Source: Tetrapyrgos nigripes
Taxonomy: Eukaryota; Basidiomycota; Agaricomycetes; Agaricales; Campanellaceae
NCBI GenBank assembly: GCA_013368315.1
Contig: JAACJM010000092.1
Coordinates: forward strand, 1 to 64,000
DNA length: 64,000 nt
Direction: 5' to 3'
In this document: positions 22,050 through 32,501 of the stretch, in pieces
How the letters are laid out: each line of letters opens with the position of its first letter
Numbering within the stretch: position 1 is the stretch's first letter
Program-made: the position numbers and the translations under genes
Notes under the pieces: generated by a model
What the model was told of the DNA's origin: nothing
The model's input: only the letters and a program-made list of their open reading frames with translations
Database searches by the model: none

Positions 22050-25000
22050 CAATGGAGTCAACTCGCCATGGAATATATTGACACCCCAAAGGATCAAGAC
22101 GAAGAATTATCAGAAACCAAGCTGAGTATCCAAGCAGCTTTTACAAAAGCACAGCAAATTGCTGAAAACAAAACAACAACAGATCAACCGACACCACTAG
22201 AAGAGCAAATTCCCAAACAATATCACAATTACTTGTCGGTATTTGACAAGGAAACCTCAGAGCACTTACCTCAATGAAGTAGTTGGGATCACGCAATCGA
22301 ACTACGAGAGGACTTTCAACCGCGAACGTGCAAAACATACCCTCTCTCACCAAACGAACAAACTGAGTTAGACTCCTTCTTAAACGAAAATCTCGAAAAA
22401 GGGTACATTAAACCATCAAAATCACCTATGGCAAGTCCCTTCTTCTTCATCAAGAAAAGGATGGAAAACTACGACCAGTGCAGGATTACAGAGAACTCAA
22501 TAAGGGTACTGTAAAGAACACGTATCCTTTACCGCTTATCCCAGAATTAATTGACAAACTCAAAAACGCACATGTATTCACCAAGATCAATCTATGATGG
22601 GGATATAACAACATCCGGATTAAAGAAGGAGATGAGTGGAAGGCCGCCTTCAAGACCAATTGAGGACTTTTCGAGCCAACAGTCATGTTCTTTGGACTGA
22701 TGAATTCACCCGCCACCTTCCAAGCAATGATGAATACTATCTTTAAGGACCTCATCAATCAAGGGAAGGTTGTTATTTATATGGATGACATTCTCATATT
22801 CACCCACAATTTATCAGAACATTGTGAACTCATACAAAAGGTGTTACAATGTTTACGAGATAACGATTTATACGCGAAACCCGAGAAATGCACGTTCAAA
22901 ACAGATAAGGTCGACTTTTTGGGCCTTATCGTTTCCCATGACACCCTAGCAATGGATCCTGCTAAAGTAGCGGGAGTAATCGAATGGCCAACACCAAAAA
23001 CGGTGAAGGAAGTACAAGCATTCCTAGGATTCGGAAACTTCTACAGACGGTTCATCAAAGACTTCTCGAAAATTGCACAACCACTATTCAACCTAACAAG
23101 AAAGGATAATCAGTGGAGCTGGGGAACGGAAACAGAGAAATCCTTCCAATCCCTCAAAGCAGCCTTTACGTCTAAACCGGTCCTATTAATGCCCGATCAT
23201 ACCAAACCGTATCGAGTAGAATTGATGCATCAGAATATGCAACAGGAGGCATACTCATGCAAACCAGAGATGACAACCAATGGCACCCAGTGGCCTATAT
23301 CTCCAAGTCCCTCTCCAAGACGGAACGGAACTACGACATCCACAACAAGGAATTACTGGCAATCATCCGAGCATCAGAAGCATGGCGACACTACCTGGAA
23401 GGAGTCCCACACTCCATCGAAATCTTGACCGATCACCAGAACCTAACATACTTCCAGACTGCCCAGAAACTCAGCCGACAACAAGCACGTTGGGCATTAT
23501 TCCTTACACAATTTGAGTTTTCCCTCCTCCATAAACTGGGAAGCCTTAATAAAGCTGATCCATTGTCCAGACGATCAGATCACCGAGCTGGGATAGAAAA
23601 TGACAATACCAATAGGATCCTTCTCGATCCTAAGTTCTTCCGAATCCGGGCAACCAGACAAGGGACTGTAACGGCTATAGGAGATGTGGAACTACGTCGA
23701 AGAATCAAAGAGTCCCCCAAAAGGGACCTTGAAGTAGTGAGTGCCCTCGACGTCATTCTACAAAACGGACCCCGGTCTCTGGTGAAAAATCTACAGGAAT
23801 GGAACTACGAAGACAGGATTATATTATTCCGGGGTAAAATCTATGTCCCATCCGACGACAACCTCCGACGAGACATTGTGAAGTTACACCACGACACCCT
23901 AGCAGCAGGGCACCCAGGTAGATACAAAACCTACGAACTAGTCAGCAGGGAATTCTGGTGGCCAGGAATGTCAGTCTTTGTCAGAGACTACGTAAATGGT
24001 TGCACCAAATGCCAGTTAACGAAACCCCATAATCATCCGACTCAAGTCCCCTTGGTACCCACCGAAATTCCAGAACGTCCTTTTGGAACTATCACTACTG
24101 ACTTCATCACAGATCTCCCCGAATGTAAAGGATTCAATGCAGTACATGTTGTGGTCGAAAGGTCAACAAAAACCGTCATTATATCGCCTTGTACAAAAAC
24201 AATTGACAGCGACGGTACAGTCAGCCTCCTGCTTGATCACACATGGCGACGATACAGACTGTGGGATAAAATGATCTCCAATCGAGGACCACAATTCGCT
24301 AGTAAAGTTATGGCCGCAGTCCATGAAAAGCTAGGAATAACATCAGCACTCAGCACAGCTTATCACCCACAGACCAACGGAGAATCTGAACAATACAATC
24401 AAGAACTAGAACAGTTCTTATGAATTTTCTGTAACTACCGACAAGAAGACTGGGTGGACTACATACCTTACGCAGAATTCAGCCACAACACTAGGGTTCA
24501 CTCAGCAACCGGAAAATCGCCATTTGAACTCCTACATGGATATCAACCGCGATTCTTCCCTACATTTAACCCAACATCCACCCTACCAACAGTCAAAGAA
24601 CAACTTGAAAACCTCAATTGACTCAGGGACGAACTCAAGGCTAGTCTGACTTCAGCGGCAGAGAGAATGAAGGATCAGCATGGAAACCATTCTATACCAG
24701 AATCAGGGTACAGCATTGGGGACAAGGTACTACTCGATGGAAAAAACCTGAAAACGACGAGACCAAAAGCTAAGTTGTCTGATCGTCGTCATGGTCCATT
24801 CAAAATCATTGAAAAAATCGGTCAGGTCAACTACAAGTTGAAATTACCGAAAACGTGGCAAATACATCCCGTCTTTCATGCATCATTGCTGTCACCATAT
24901 GTTGAAACAGACGCTCATGGACCAAATTACCCCGAACCACCCACGGAGTTGCTAGATGCAGATGAAGAATACGACATAGAAAAGATACTAGACTCCAAAC

Positions 25001-25146
25001 TGACTAGAAATAGAAAAGGAACTCAGTATCTCATCAAGTGGTTGGACTACCCTGACTCGGAGAACTCTTGGGTTCCCACATCAAACCTGTCAAATGTAAT
25101 GGACATGGTTGAAGAATTCCACCAGAAATACCCATGGGCATACTGA
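22050..25146 (+). pseudogene. Outer chromovirus pol: RT, RNase H, integrase, chromodomain
   Basis: RT blocks include [20 protein letters not shown] (22340), L*WGYNNIRIKEGDEWKAAF (TGA at 22595 for FDLRWGY), FFGLMNSPATFQAMMNTIFK, active site YMDDIL (22780) and FLGFGNFYRRF. A frame change lies near 23230-23260. RNase H follows (YDIHNKELLAII, LTDHQNL). The integrase zinc head is HHDTLAAGHPGR and CTKCQLTK, then TTDFITDLP. The second catalytic aspartate is replaced: ISNRGPQF at 24274-24297 has AAT (24280-24282) where SDRG is normal, a G-to-A change in a CpG. TGA stops are at 24421 and 24619. The chromodomain (EEYDIEKILDSK, YLIKWLDYPDSENSWVP) ends at 25146. Dead copy. Confidence 0.9.
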
Positions 25147-25296
25147 CACAGATAGACAGTGTCTACTGTCAAAAACATTACCGAGACAAGGTACCTGTCC
25201 GACTGGAGAACTGTTAAAAGAATGCTCAGGCATGGAACCTACAAACACATCTACCTCCTTTACACCCACAATTGAACCACTCTCAAACCAACAAAC

Positions 25297-25713
25297 ATGT
25301 ACACCTCCACTACGTCCCACGACTTCTCCTTCACACCAGAAACCTCACTCACCTACTCCAGGACTAAAATCCCATACGACCCTCGTGATGATGGAGTCGA
25401 CCTCTTCTGGCACATGGCATGGAACTACGACCCAAACAATTGGTTCTATGACGATTGGTGGACCACCAACGACAACACACTAAAGGGTGGTTGGGGCAAC
25501 TCCGATGGGTTTTACGATTGGTGGAACGCGAACAACGACACACTCGACAATGGATGGGGCAACTCCAACGATAATGACAGTTGGGACTCTGATGGTTGGG
25601 GCCCCTGGGGACATCATACCCCCGCAGCATTATGGGACAGAGAGGACGATGATAGCAACGATGAGCAGGAGGCCATTTCTAACAAGATGGAAAGAAAACT
25701 CAACGACTGGTAG
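25297..25713 (+). CDS. W/G-rich post-pol ORF, outer chromovirus
   Basis: 138 codons between pol and the 3' LTR, open throughout despite the many stops in pol. The centre is W-rich with a repeat-like pattern: FYDDWWTTNDNTLKGGWGNS, then FYDWWNANNDTLDNGWGNS, then SDGWGPWGHH, followed by an acidic segment (REDDDSNDEQEA). Four WG and three GW dipeptides. The unit DWW-x-N-DNTL-GWGNS occurs twice, about 28 residues apart, so it arose by internal duplication. No membrane segment or zinc motif. The inner element has a comparable ORF in the same slot. Function unknown; Argonaute-hook mimicry is the hypothesis I would test. Confidence 0.5.
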   Translation: MYTSTTSHDFSFTPETSLTYSRTKIPYDPRDDGVDLFWHMAWNYDPNNWFYDDWWTTNDNTLKGGWGNSDGFYDWWNANNDTLDNGWGNSNDNDSWDSDGWGPWGHHTPAALWDREDDDSNDEQEAISNKMERKLNDW

Positions 25714-25782
25714 GAAACGGGACTTTGGAACATCCCCAACGACGGGGTCAATGACGTACAAGCTCCGGTGCAAGCTCATCAT

Positions 25783-25795
25783 AAGAGGGGGATAG
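25783..25795 (+). other. Polypurine tract, outer element
   Basis: AAGAGGGGGATAG immediately precedes the 3' LTR, the expected second-strand primer site. Confidence 0.75.
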
Positions 25796-26209
25796 TGTCA
25801 CGAATCACCGATCTATTCATTTCTTATCTCCACGGACTACTATTCATTCCTCTCATCTTTATCACCATCATCTTCTGTGTCTATGGTTACCATCACTTGA
25901 TCTGATATGTACATCATTTATCTCCTCCGATTCCTATCTCCATGGACATTCTCACTTATTCACTTATTCTCAATTCATTTTCTTTTACTTATATACCCAA
26001 GGACTTGGAGTTAGTTCCTTAGTCTGTTCAATTCATCTCCACTCCACTCTCAGTACAGTGCAGTGTCGAGTATAGTCAGCTACTCATCCTCTACTCGTCT
26101 CTACTATTTCTCTCTCTCTCTCTTTATATCGTCTCATTTGTAAACTCGTCAATCTACTGGTTCATTGTGTGACTTGGGTGGTTATTGCTAAGTGATAACG
26201 TTCTTGACA
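25796..26209 (+). repeat. 3' LTR, outer chromovirus
   Basis: 414 bp partner of 11283-11698, followed by target duplication gtggt at 26210-26214. Confidence 0.93.
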
Positions 26210-26214
26210 GTGGT

Positions 26215-27220
26215 GTGCCATTAGCTGGTTGATGACTCTACTGGTGATCTTTTTCGTATGGTAAGCTGATTCACACAAAGATTTCTTATCTGTAATCTAA
26301 CTCATATTCCAGGTTGTCGATTTCAGCCCTGCTCAATGAAATGGGTTCACCAATGCTTTTGTTCAATATTGGCTTGGACAGCCTGAAGATGTGGATAACC
26401 ACTCAGAAGCAGAGTTGCGCAGTGCTGCTCAAGCTCTCCTCAAAGGCTGTCAGTGACTTGAGTGTCTCAACTTGGTGATATTGTCCCTCGTGATACTAGG
26501 CATGACTTTCAGAAGCTTTGTTTGCAGCTTGTTCAGCTCAGCTCAACAGCAGAATTCAACAAAACTGTCACACTCATCAAGAAGCAGTGGCCCAAAACTT
26601 GCTGTTGGCTAGAGTGGTGGCTCATTCCTGAATATGCATGCATGCTCTTCACTTGTCTGTGAATCATGTCACTGGATGCTGCTGCAAAGCTGCCTAGTAC
26701 CTTTAACCCTGAAGAGGCATTACATGCCAGTATGTATTGCACAGTTGGACAACAGCACTCACTCTACTCAGGCATGGATGGTCTTTTGGGATTTGAGAAA
26801 GTGATAAGGCAGAATTTTGAGGTTGTGAGAAGTGAGTGGTTTTTATTACTTATAGATAATTAATACTGACATTCCAAATATTGTTAAGTGGGAATCAAGG
26901 GCCACTATGGTGAAGATGATTGTCATCAGAGGCTAGTTGCACACACACTACATGGGACCACACATCCTGCTCGTAAATGCAAGCGAAGTCGCTCTCATTG
27001 GCCTGAGCAAGAGACTAATCCACATGATAACTGCCAAGCACTAAATCCCACTAGATGCAGAACTCGTCAAAATCTGGAGGCATCTGGAGATACCAATGAT
27101 ACAGTTACAACAAAGTGTAGTAAACTTGGGATTTACTGGGATTATGTATGTCCAGATTCTGGACTTACTTGGACTTACATCTTTATTCAAGTAAGTCAAG
27201 ATTTCATGGATGGTGTCTGA
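26215..27220 (+). pseudogene. GCM/WRKY-like transposase-family protein, 3' part
   Basis: The exon end VDDSTGDLFRM (26227-26261) and the exon from 26316, VVDFSPAQ*NGFTNAFVQYW, continue the protein begun at 5.9-7.5 kb. Further blocks are AELRSAAQALLKGCQ*LEC, KTCCWLEWWLIPEYACMLF, FNPEEALHASMYC and QQHSLYSGMDGLLGF. A basic segment follows after an intron at about 26834-26887 (ARKCKRSRSHWPEQ). TGA stops at 26337, 26454 and 26660 all sit where arginine fits. The order matches the large agaricomycete GCM-finger proteins I recall. The split is explained by the pogo-like and gypsy insertions. Confidence 0.6.
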
Positions 27221-27890
27221 GTCAGTCCCACACATAATCCAGGAAGATTTCATCATGGAGTACAAATAAATGCATATCTTAAAGACTTATACTCAACAGA
27301 CATGAATCTAGCTCGAGTATTTCTTATGCGCACTCACACTGACAGAAAGTGTATTTACATGGTGGATGCACTTGTATAATGATGGACATACTTGGACATA
27401 CATGGACTTACATTGGACTTACATTGGACTTACAATTGTAATAATGTAAGCCCAACCTGGACATACCCAAAGGATGTATGTCCAGATTCTGGACTTACTT
27501 GGACTTACTTGGACATACATCTTAATTGTGTAAGTCCAAGTAAGTCCAGGTTTCATGGAAGTGTGTCTATGCATCTGAGTCAGTCCCAGACACAATCCAG
27601 CAAGATTTGATCTGGGAGTATGGATAAATGCATCTCTTAATGACTTAAACTCAGGGGACATGAATGTGGCTCAAGTATTTCTAATACACACTCACATTGA
27701 CACAAGAGTGACAGAAAATGCATCCAAATGGTGGATGCACTTGTATAACATCTGGACATACCTGGACGCACCTGGACTTACATTGGACTTACATCATAAT
27801 AATGTAAGTCCAAGTAAGTCCAGAATTTGTACAAGTATGTCCATGCCATCAATGTCAGTCCAAGTGTGTCTACATTAAATACAACTGCCA
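27138..27890 (+). repeat. Tandem 330-370-bp repeats with TGGACTTAC arrays
   Basis: TCCAGATTCTGGACTTACTT recurs at 27151 and 27481; GAGTCAGTCCCA recurs near 27219 and 27577; GGTGGATGCACTTGTATA recurs near 27361 and 27731. So at least two long units and a partial third are in tandem. Each unit holds a cluster of TGGACTTACT/TGGACATACA decamers in both orientations, forming imperfect palindromes (for example 27487-27560). Probably the right subterminal region of the GCM-type element, expanded by unequal exchange. Confidence 0.75.
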
Positions 27891-28127
27891 ATGAGTGGTA
27901 TTATACAAGGACTAGAGCAGAAAGTATAGGTGAATGCATATATGTTCTTATCAGGCATGCATTCAAGCTCAGGAAGATTTAGTCTTATACACTCACAAAT
28001 CAGAAGCCAAAATTGAAGGCATTGCATTATCCTACATCTACTCTATACAAAGGTAATGAATGTGATGGCCTTAGATGGCAGCTGTAGGTACTCATAATGG
28101 AGTGGAAGGACAATGAAATGAATTGAA

Positions 28128-28225
28128 ATCTGGACATACATACATTGGACATACATTGGACATACTGTCCAAAATTTGGACTTACATGGACATACTTGGA
28201 CATACATTGGACGGACAAATCTTGT
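28128..28225 (+). repeat. Array of TGGACATACA-type decamers (right)
   Basis: About eight near-tandem copies of TGGACATACAT or TGGACTTACAT, opposite in orientation to the left array at 5389-5487. May mark the right end of the GCM-type element. 28226-28400 shows nothing codable. Confidence 0.6.
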
Positions 28226-28400
28226 GTCCAGTATCTGTACACATCGAAGCACTGAATGAGATACATTTCCTGAGATCTCATTATTTCCTTATGAGAGAAG
28301 TACGAGGATGTATTTACTGTGGTCAGTTACCTGCATATTGACACTCTGAGTTCTATGTGAATTCATATGCGAATGAAGATGAATAATTGATCTACTGACT

Positions 28401-28640
28401 TTAAGAAGTTAGAGTGTGCTCACCATCGGTCAGAGGAGTATTCACTGCAACAGCCTCCTCTTGAATATGTCCAGACACATTCAACGATCTCTCAAGACAG
28501 AATTCATCAAAACCAGAGTAAATATTCCAGATATCGTAATTCATTGCCCAGATGTTTACAAGGACAACTTTTGGAATGAAGCTTTACAGTGTAAGCCTTC
28601 ACAGATATCATCTTGTGACACCCATCTTCAATGCGTAGAC
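28401..28640 (-). pseudogene. Cytochrome P450 fragment (second, different type)
   Basis: Minus strand: SQDDICEGLH (about 28600), then after a one-base frame change FIPKVVLVNIWAMNYDIWNI and YSGFDEFCLERSL (about 28490-28580). This matches the P450 stretch between the K-helix and the PERF motif (IPKG..V..N.WAMNRDP..Y.....EF.PERFL). The reading stops at TAA 28401-28403 before any heme loop. An upstream piece with a possible intron (GTATGT...TTCTAG, about 28633-28672) may belong. The family differs from the P450 at 2.4 kb. Truncated and dead; assigned from one conserved stretch only. Confidence 0.5.
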
Positions 28641-28649
28641 TAGAAGACT

Positions 28650-29755
28650 CAAGAATAGAGGAAACATACCAATGCCAATGATTCCTCCAATTTTGAGCTG
28701 GTACACATCAAAGGGTTACCTGCCTAATTGTACTAAACACCCTTGATTCCAATGAAGTATTGTAAGCAGTAATATTAGAGAGCTCAAGTGTTAAAAATCT
28801 TGTATTCAAGAGGGCGTTCAACTTACTGAAAGGCTCAGCCACATGATAAGCAGGCTCGTGGCTTTCAGCCACAAACGTATTCCATTTGGGTAAAAATAGG
28901 GTCACTCAGGCTGAGAGGTAATGGAATCTACATGTACTGTACGAGTGTTGTTGGTTGCTGGAAAAAATTTGTCCTGTTGAGGTACACATATGAGTAGCTG
29001 TCACATTTAGCTCTGCCAGGATTGCGTTATGTCTTTGTGACATTGATGCAAGCTCCCTAACAGAGCACTGTCCAATGTTTGATGAGAAAATGTTGCTTTG
29101 AACATGGCAATCTTTGGATTTTTCTAACAGTCTTCTCTTCTATTGTTATAATTACCTTGTGCTCCTGAAAAATCCTTGACAACATTGTAAGGGGACAGTT
29201 TCCTTTAGGACTTGTTTGTTCTTGTTTTATCTGGACTTCATTGACTTGTTTATCCCTGTTGCATTGTTTCATCATCCATCATTTCATCATTCATCATTTG
29301 ATCTCTCATCATTCCACCTTTCTATTACTTTGTTTTAACTGTACAGTTTTGTAGATCTTTTCCCAGGCCTTCATACAAGTATATATACCCCTTCCCTGCA
29401 GGCAAGTATCCTTGAGTTTTTCTCTTTGGATCTCCTCCTGCAGGTGTGTAGTATGTTAGTCTTGTATCTTCTAGTCCTGATTTATATATCTTTGGATCTC
29501 CTCCTGCAGTTGTTGAGTGAGTGCCTCACATGTCAGGAGTTGCCCTTACAAACACGGATTAGAGCTAGAAGAACTTCATGGTGAGCAAGCAACCTGATTT
29601 AGTGGATTGTTTTGCAATTGAGCCTCCTTGCTTACTGGTGTACTGGGTTGATGATCATGAAAGGTATATAAATTGAGGCTGGTCTTACGAACATTACTAT
29701 CTGTCCATTGACTACCCTTTATTTTGAACTCCCTCCTCTCAATTGCATCATTGTA
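28650..29755. other. No gene; low-complexity CATCAT tracts
   Basis: Short frames only. A CATCATTCATCATTTGATC-type run lies at 29271-29312, and TTTGGATCTCCTCCTGCAG occurs twice (about 29427 and 29491). The stretch could hold further decayed P450 exons (minus, 28708-28905) but no motif convinces me. Confidence 0.4.
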
Positions 29756-30157
29756 ATGACTCCACCAATACCTGAACAAACAAAGATCGCTATAGTCATT
29801 GGTGCAGGTAACCTTCTTCCTCCTCTAACTTTCATCTAGCTGATGTATATTTATATCCATTTTACGCCACATATAGCCAGAGGTATAGGTAGAGCCATCG
29901 CCTTCTGACTCACCAAATGCAGGTTAAATGTTGCCCTCAACGATTTAGGTTCTCATAACAACAACCTCGTATCTCTATCCAAAGAAATTCACCTTCCAGG
30001 AAGGGAGTGTTCAATCAATGTTCAATCTATCTCACTGACATGTCGAAAGAGGAAGAAGTCAAGACTAGTACTATGGTTGATGGTGATATACAGTGGCAGG
30101 TACATGTCCTCATCCCATTGGCAAAGGAGCAATTGAACTATTGACTCTGAAGAGGTA
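29756..30157 (+). pseudogene. Short-chain dehydrogenase/reductase, truncated
   Basis: ATG at 29756 begins MTPPIPEQTKIAIVIGA, followed by an intron (GTAACC to ACATATAG, about 29808-29877). The next exon reads ARGIGRAIAF*LTKCRLNVA and LNDLGSHNNNLVSLSKEIHL. Together this is the NAD(P)-binding Rossmann start with the TGxxxGIG-type loop (here IGA+ARGIG) and the NDL acidic turn. A TGA at 29906 replaces an expected arginine. After a frameshift near 30020, LTDMSKEEEVKT continues the fold. The gene is cut by the hAT element at 30166, and no catalytic YxxxK part is visible. Dead remnant of an oxidoreductase gene. Confidence 0.75.
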
Positions 30158-30566
30158 GGTGTGGGTAGTGTTGTAAACAGCTCGGCTCGGCTCCGCAGAG
30201 CCATAGAGTCAAGCCGCATTTGGAGCGAGCCAAGCTGGTCAAACAGCTCTTGGCTCCATGTGGCTCAACTCTGACTCAGTGCCAGCTCAAGTCATCTTTT
30301 CTTGCAATTCTCTTATCTGTACATTGTGCCCTTTACTATCAGTTTTTCTTGCTTTGTGTATTCGTGACCACTGTACTGGATACATAGGGAGGCAATATAC
30401 AACTCATTACATGTTCCAGAGATACCTGCTTGCTTACAAGTTGTACTTTGATTATGCCATAGTAGGCAGCAGTTAGTTTAATAATATTCAAATTTTCATC
30501 TCATTTTTGTAAAAACTGTTGCAAACTTGAGAAAGTTACACAAGTAACAGTAAAGAAGATAGAGCG

Positions 30567-30986
30567 ATGCACTCTGTGATCTCAGTTCAGTCTGAAGGGA
30601 GGGAGAGTACTAGTGCCCCCAACTCTAGCAAACAATCTCAGCTTGCAATTCCTGCATTGACTGAGTCTGAACTGGACCCAATGACTACAATGGCAGCAGC
30701 AGCAAGAGTGGGAAGAGTGACTCCAGAATGTCCTGTATGCCAGACAAAGATGTATTTAGTGGGTAGAAAGCATTTGGCAGTGGATTTGTTGTGTGCATTG
30801 AGGAAGAGGTTGGTGTCAATGTCAGTATTGCACTCTGGGGATGGTGATGAGGGTAGTGACAAAGAAGACGATGTGCTTCTGTATATATGTGCAAAGAAGT
30901 TGCGTAGGCTTGGAGACTCAAAGACGAGGGCAAAGGCAAAGGCGACAGGGAGGTCTAGGGGCAGGTCGGTGAGGGCTCAAAAATAG
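30567..30986 (+). CDS. Unrecognised ORF inside the hAT element
   Basis: 139 codons; acidic Ser-rich start, a lone CPVC pair (about residue 56), and a strongly basic end (KTRAKAKATGRSRGRSVRAQ). Not a hAT transposase. It could be captured host sequence or chance; there is no intron signal or known domain. A further plus-strand open stretch (31075-31250, DFSIPMSQGVNDGDNFLILT) is likewise unassigned. Confidence 0.25.
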   Translation: MHSVISVQSEGRESTSAPNSSKQSQLAIPALTESELDPMTTMAAAARVGRVTPECPVCQTKMYLVGRKHLAVDLLCALRKRLVSMSVLHSGDGDEGSDKEDDVLLYICAKKLRRLGDSKTRAKAKATGRSRGRSVRAQK

Positions 30987-31887
30987 ATCATGCTTTTACA
31001 ATGAATGGGAGACTATTAAGAAGTTCATTGAGTACCTGTACTGGTAAATCAGCGAACCAAAAACTCATGTTCCATTTTCAGACTTCTCCATACCCATGTC
31101 CCAGGGTGTCAATGATGGGGACAACTTCCTAATCCTCACAGAGACTCTTCTTTGCCTCCTCAAGTGCAAGACTCGACAGCTTGTCGACATTGAAGATGGG
31201 GCGCCAGTACTGGTTGCAGGTAAGGTGGAAGCAACCTTACCAAAATAACCAGGATGGTATTTATCGCTTGAGAGAAGTGTTAGCACTGGGCAGTATTATG
31301 AGGGTTAGATAGCACAGACCTATGATAGTGCTGACAACCAGCAAGACCATGACCACCAGGGTGCATGCAATGCTTCCCTACTCGTCCATGATTGGCAGGG
31401 ATGTGACCACAGTGCTTGCGAGTTTTTGAGAAACAGGTCAGCATTTGTTCCGTCTAAAGAAAAGGTGAAGCATAAGTTTTCAATGATCAGTCCAACCAAA
31501 AGGCATTCATCCACACCGAGTAGACCAATCCAATCCTTTCTACCAATTTTTCCTGCATTTTCAGTGTTCCATATGACAGTCGACCTTCTGGACGATGAAA
31601 GACAGGATTTTAGGGTAGAAAAAGAGCATAATGAACCTTGAGGAGTTGAAAAGCAAGCCAGGGATTTTGCAATCATCAAGAGGGGGCCACTAGAGAGGAC
31701 TTGGAGCTGCAAGGTGAGTGCTGTGTGTATATGTGCTTGAACATGATAAAAGACTTACAAATTGACTTCCTTGACCCTGTTAGTGATAAGGCAAAAAGCA
31801 GAGAGTAGCAGGAGGATGGAAGAGCAGGGAGGAAGTCAACGGTCTGCTTTCAATGATGACGTAGCCACGTGGTCCCAGCCCCATAAT

Positions 31888-32501
31888 CAGTCTTGCCGCA
31901 GTCCGGGTCGGGCCTGGCCCTTGTCAAATTTTCTGGCCCTTGACCCGACCCTTGAGGGCTGGGTCAGGCCAGGGCCAGTGGCTGTGTTGACCCTGCTGGC
32001 CAGGGTCGGGTCAGGTCGGGTCAGGTCCAGACCTATTTTTCAGACATCTTAGAAAAAGCGCAGATAGGTACTTCAGCAGTACTTAATTTCAATGTATGTA
32101 CATATATGACTTACATATGCAGCATTTGATGTTAAATTTAGGCTGAAAGTATCCAAGTCATTGCTGCAGAGCATGCATAAAATCTCGGCACCTGCCGAAT
32201 ACTGTTCTTTTACCTCACACCTAACTTGAACGGCATGCATACTTATGCCTATATTGTTAATATGCCTAGAATTACATCAGAAAATTTACTATGACTTTTT
32301 TTAGGTTACCAAACCCTGCCATCTCGATAGTCGAGGGCCAAGGGGGCTGACCCCGGGTCGGCCTCCTCACCAGCGCCTGGCCCTTGACCCGACCCTTGAG
32401 GGCCAGGCCAGGCCAGGGTCAGTGGCTGTACGGGGTCATCGGGGTCGGTCCAGGGCGGGTCAGTGGCCAATGGGGTCATGACCCGGACCGCGGCAAGACT
32501 G
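31888..32501. mobile_element. hAT MITE nested in the hAT element
   Basis: 614 bp with terminal inverted repeats beginning CAGTCTTGCCGC on both strands and extending over GTCCGGGTC with one mismatch. Flanked by cccataat on both sides (31880-31887; 32502-32509). Both ends carry the GC-rich subterminal unit CTTGACCCGACCCTTGAGGG (about 31935 and 32383), in the same direction, inside an AT-rich core. No coding capacity. Confidence 0.93.

Larger units (their letters stand above)
11283..26209 (+). mobile_element. Ty3/gypsy chromovirus (outer element), split by a second one
   Basis: Two direct LTRs (11283-11698 and 25796-26209) begin TGTCACGAATCAC and end GTTCTTGACA, differing by eye at about nine bases and a small CT-run indel. 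Both outer edges carry the 5-bp duplication gtggt (11278-11282; 26210-26214). Inside, in plus orientation, are a leader, gag, CCHC knuckle, retropepsin, RT, RNase H, integrase and chromodomain, then a W-rich extra ORF and a purine tract. Gag is interrupted at 13812 by an inverted 7.1-kb element. Gag-pol carries many TGA stops and at least one frameshift, so the copy is not autonomous now. Removing it rejoins the GCM-type gene at LVDDSTGDLFRM. Confidence 0.95.

Noticed and set aside
25297..25713. Envelope gene for the post-pol ORF
   Set aside because: No signal peptide, no membrane helix and no cysteine pattern; W/G-rich and acidic instead.
27138..28225. Regular short repeats as a CRISPR-like array
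   Set aside because: Units are degenerate decamers without unique spacers, occur in both orientations, and the genome is eukaryotic.
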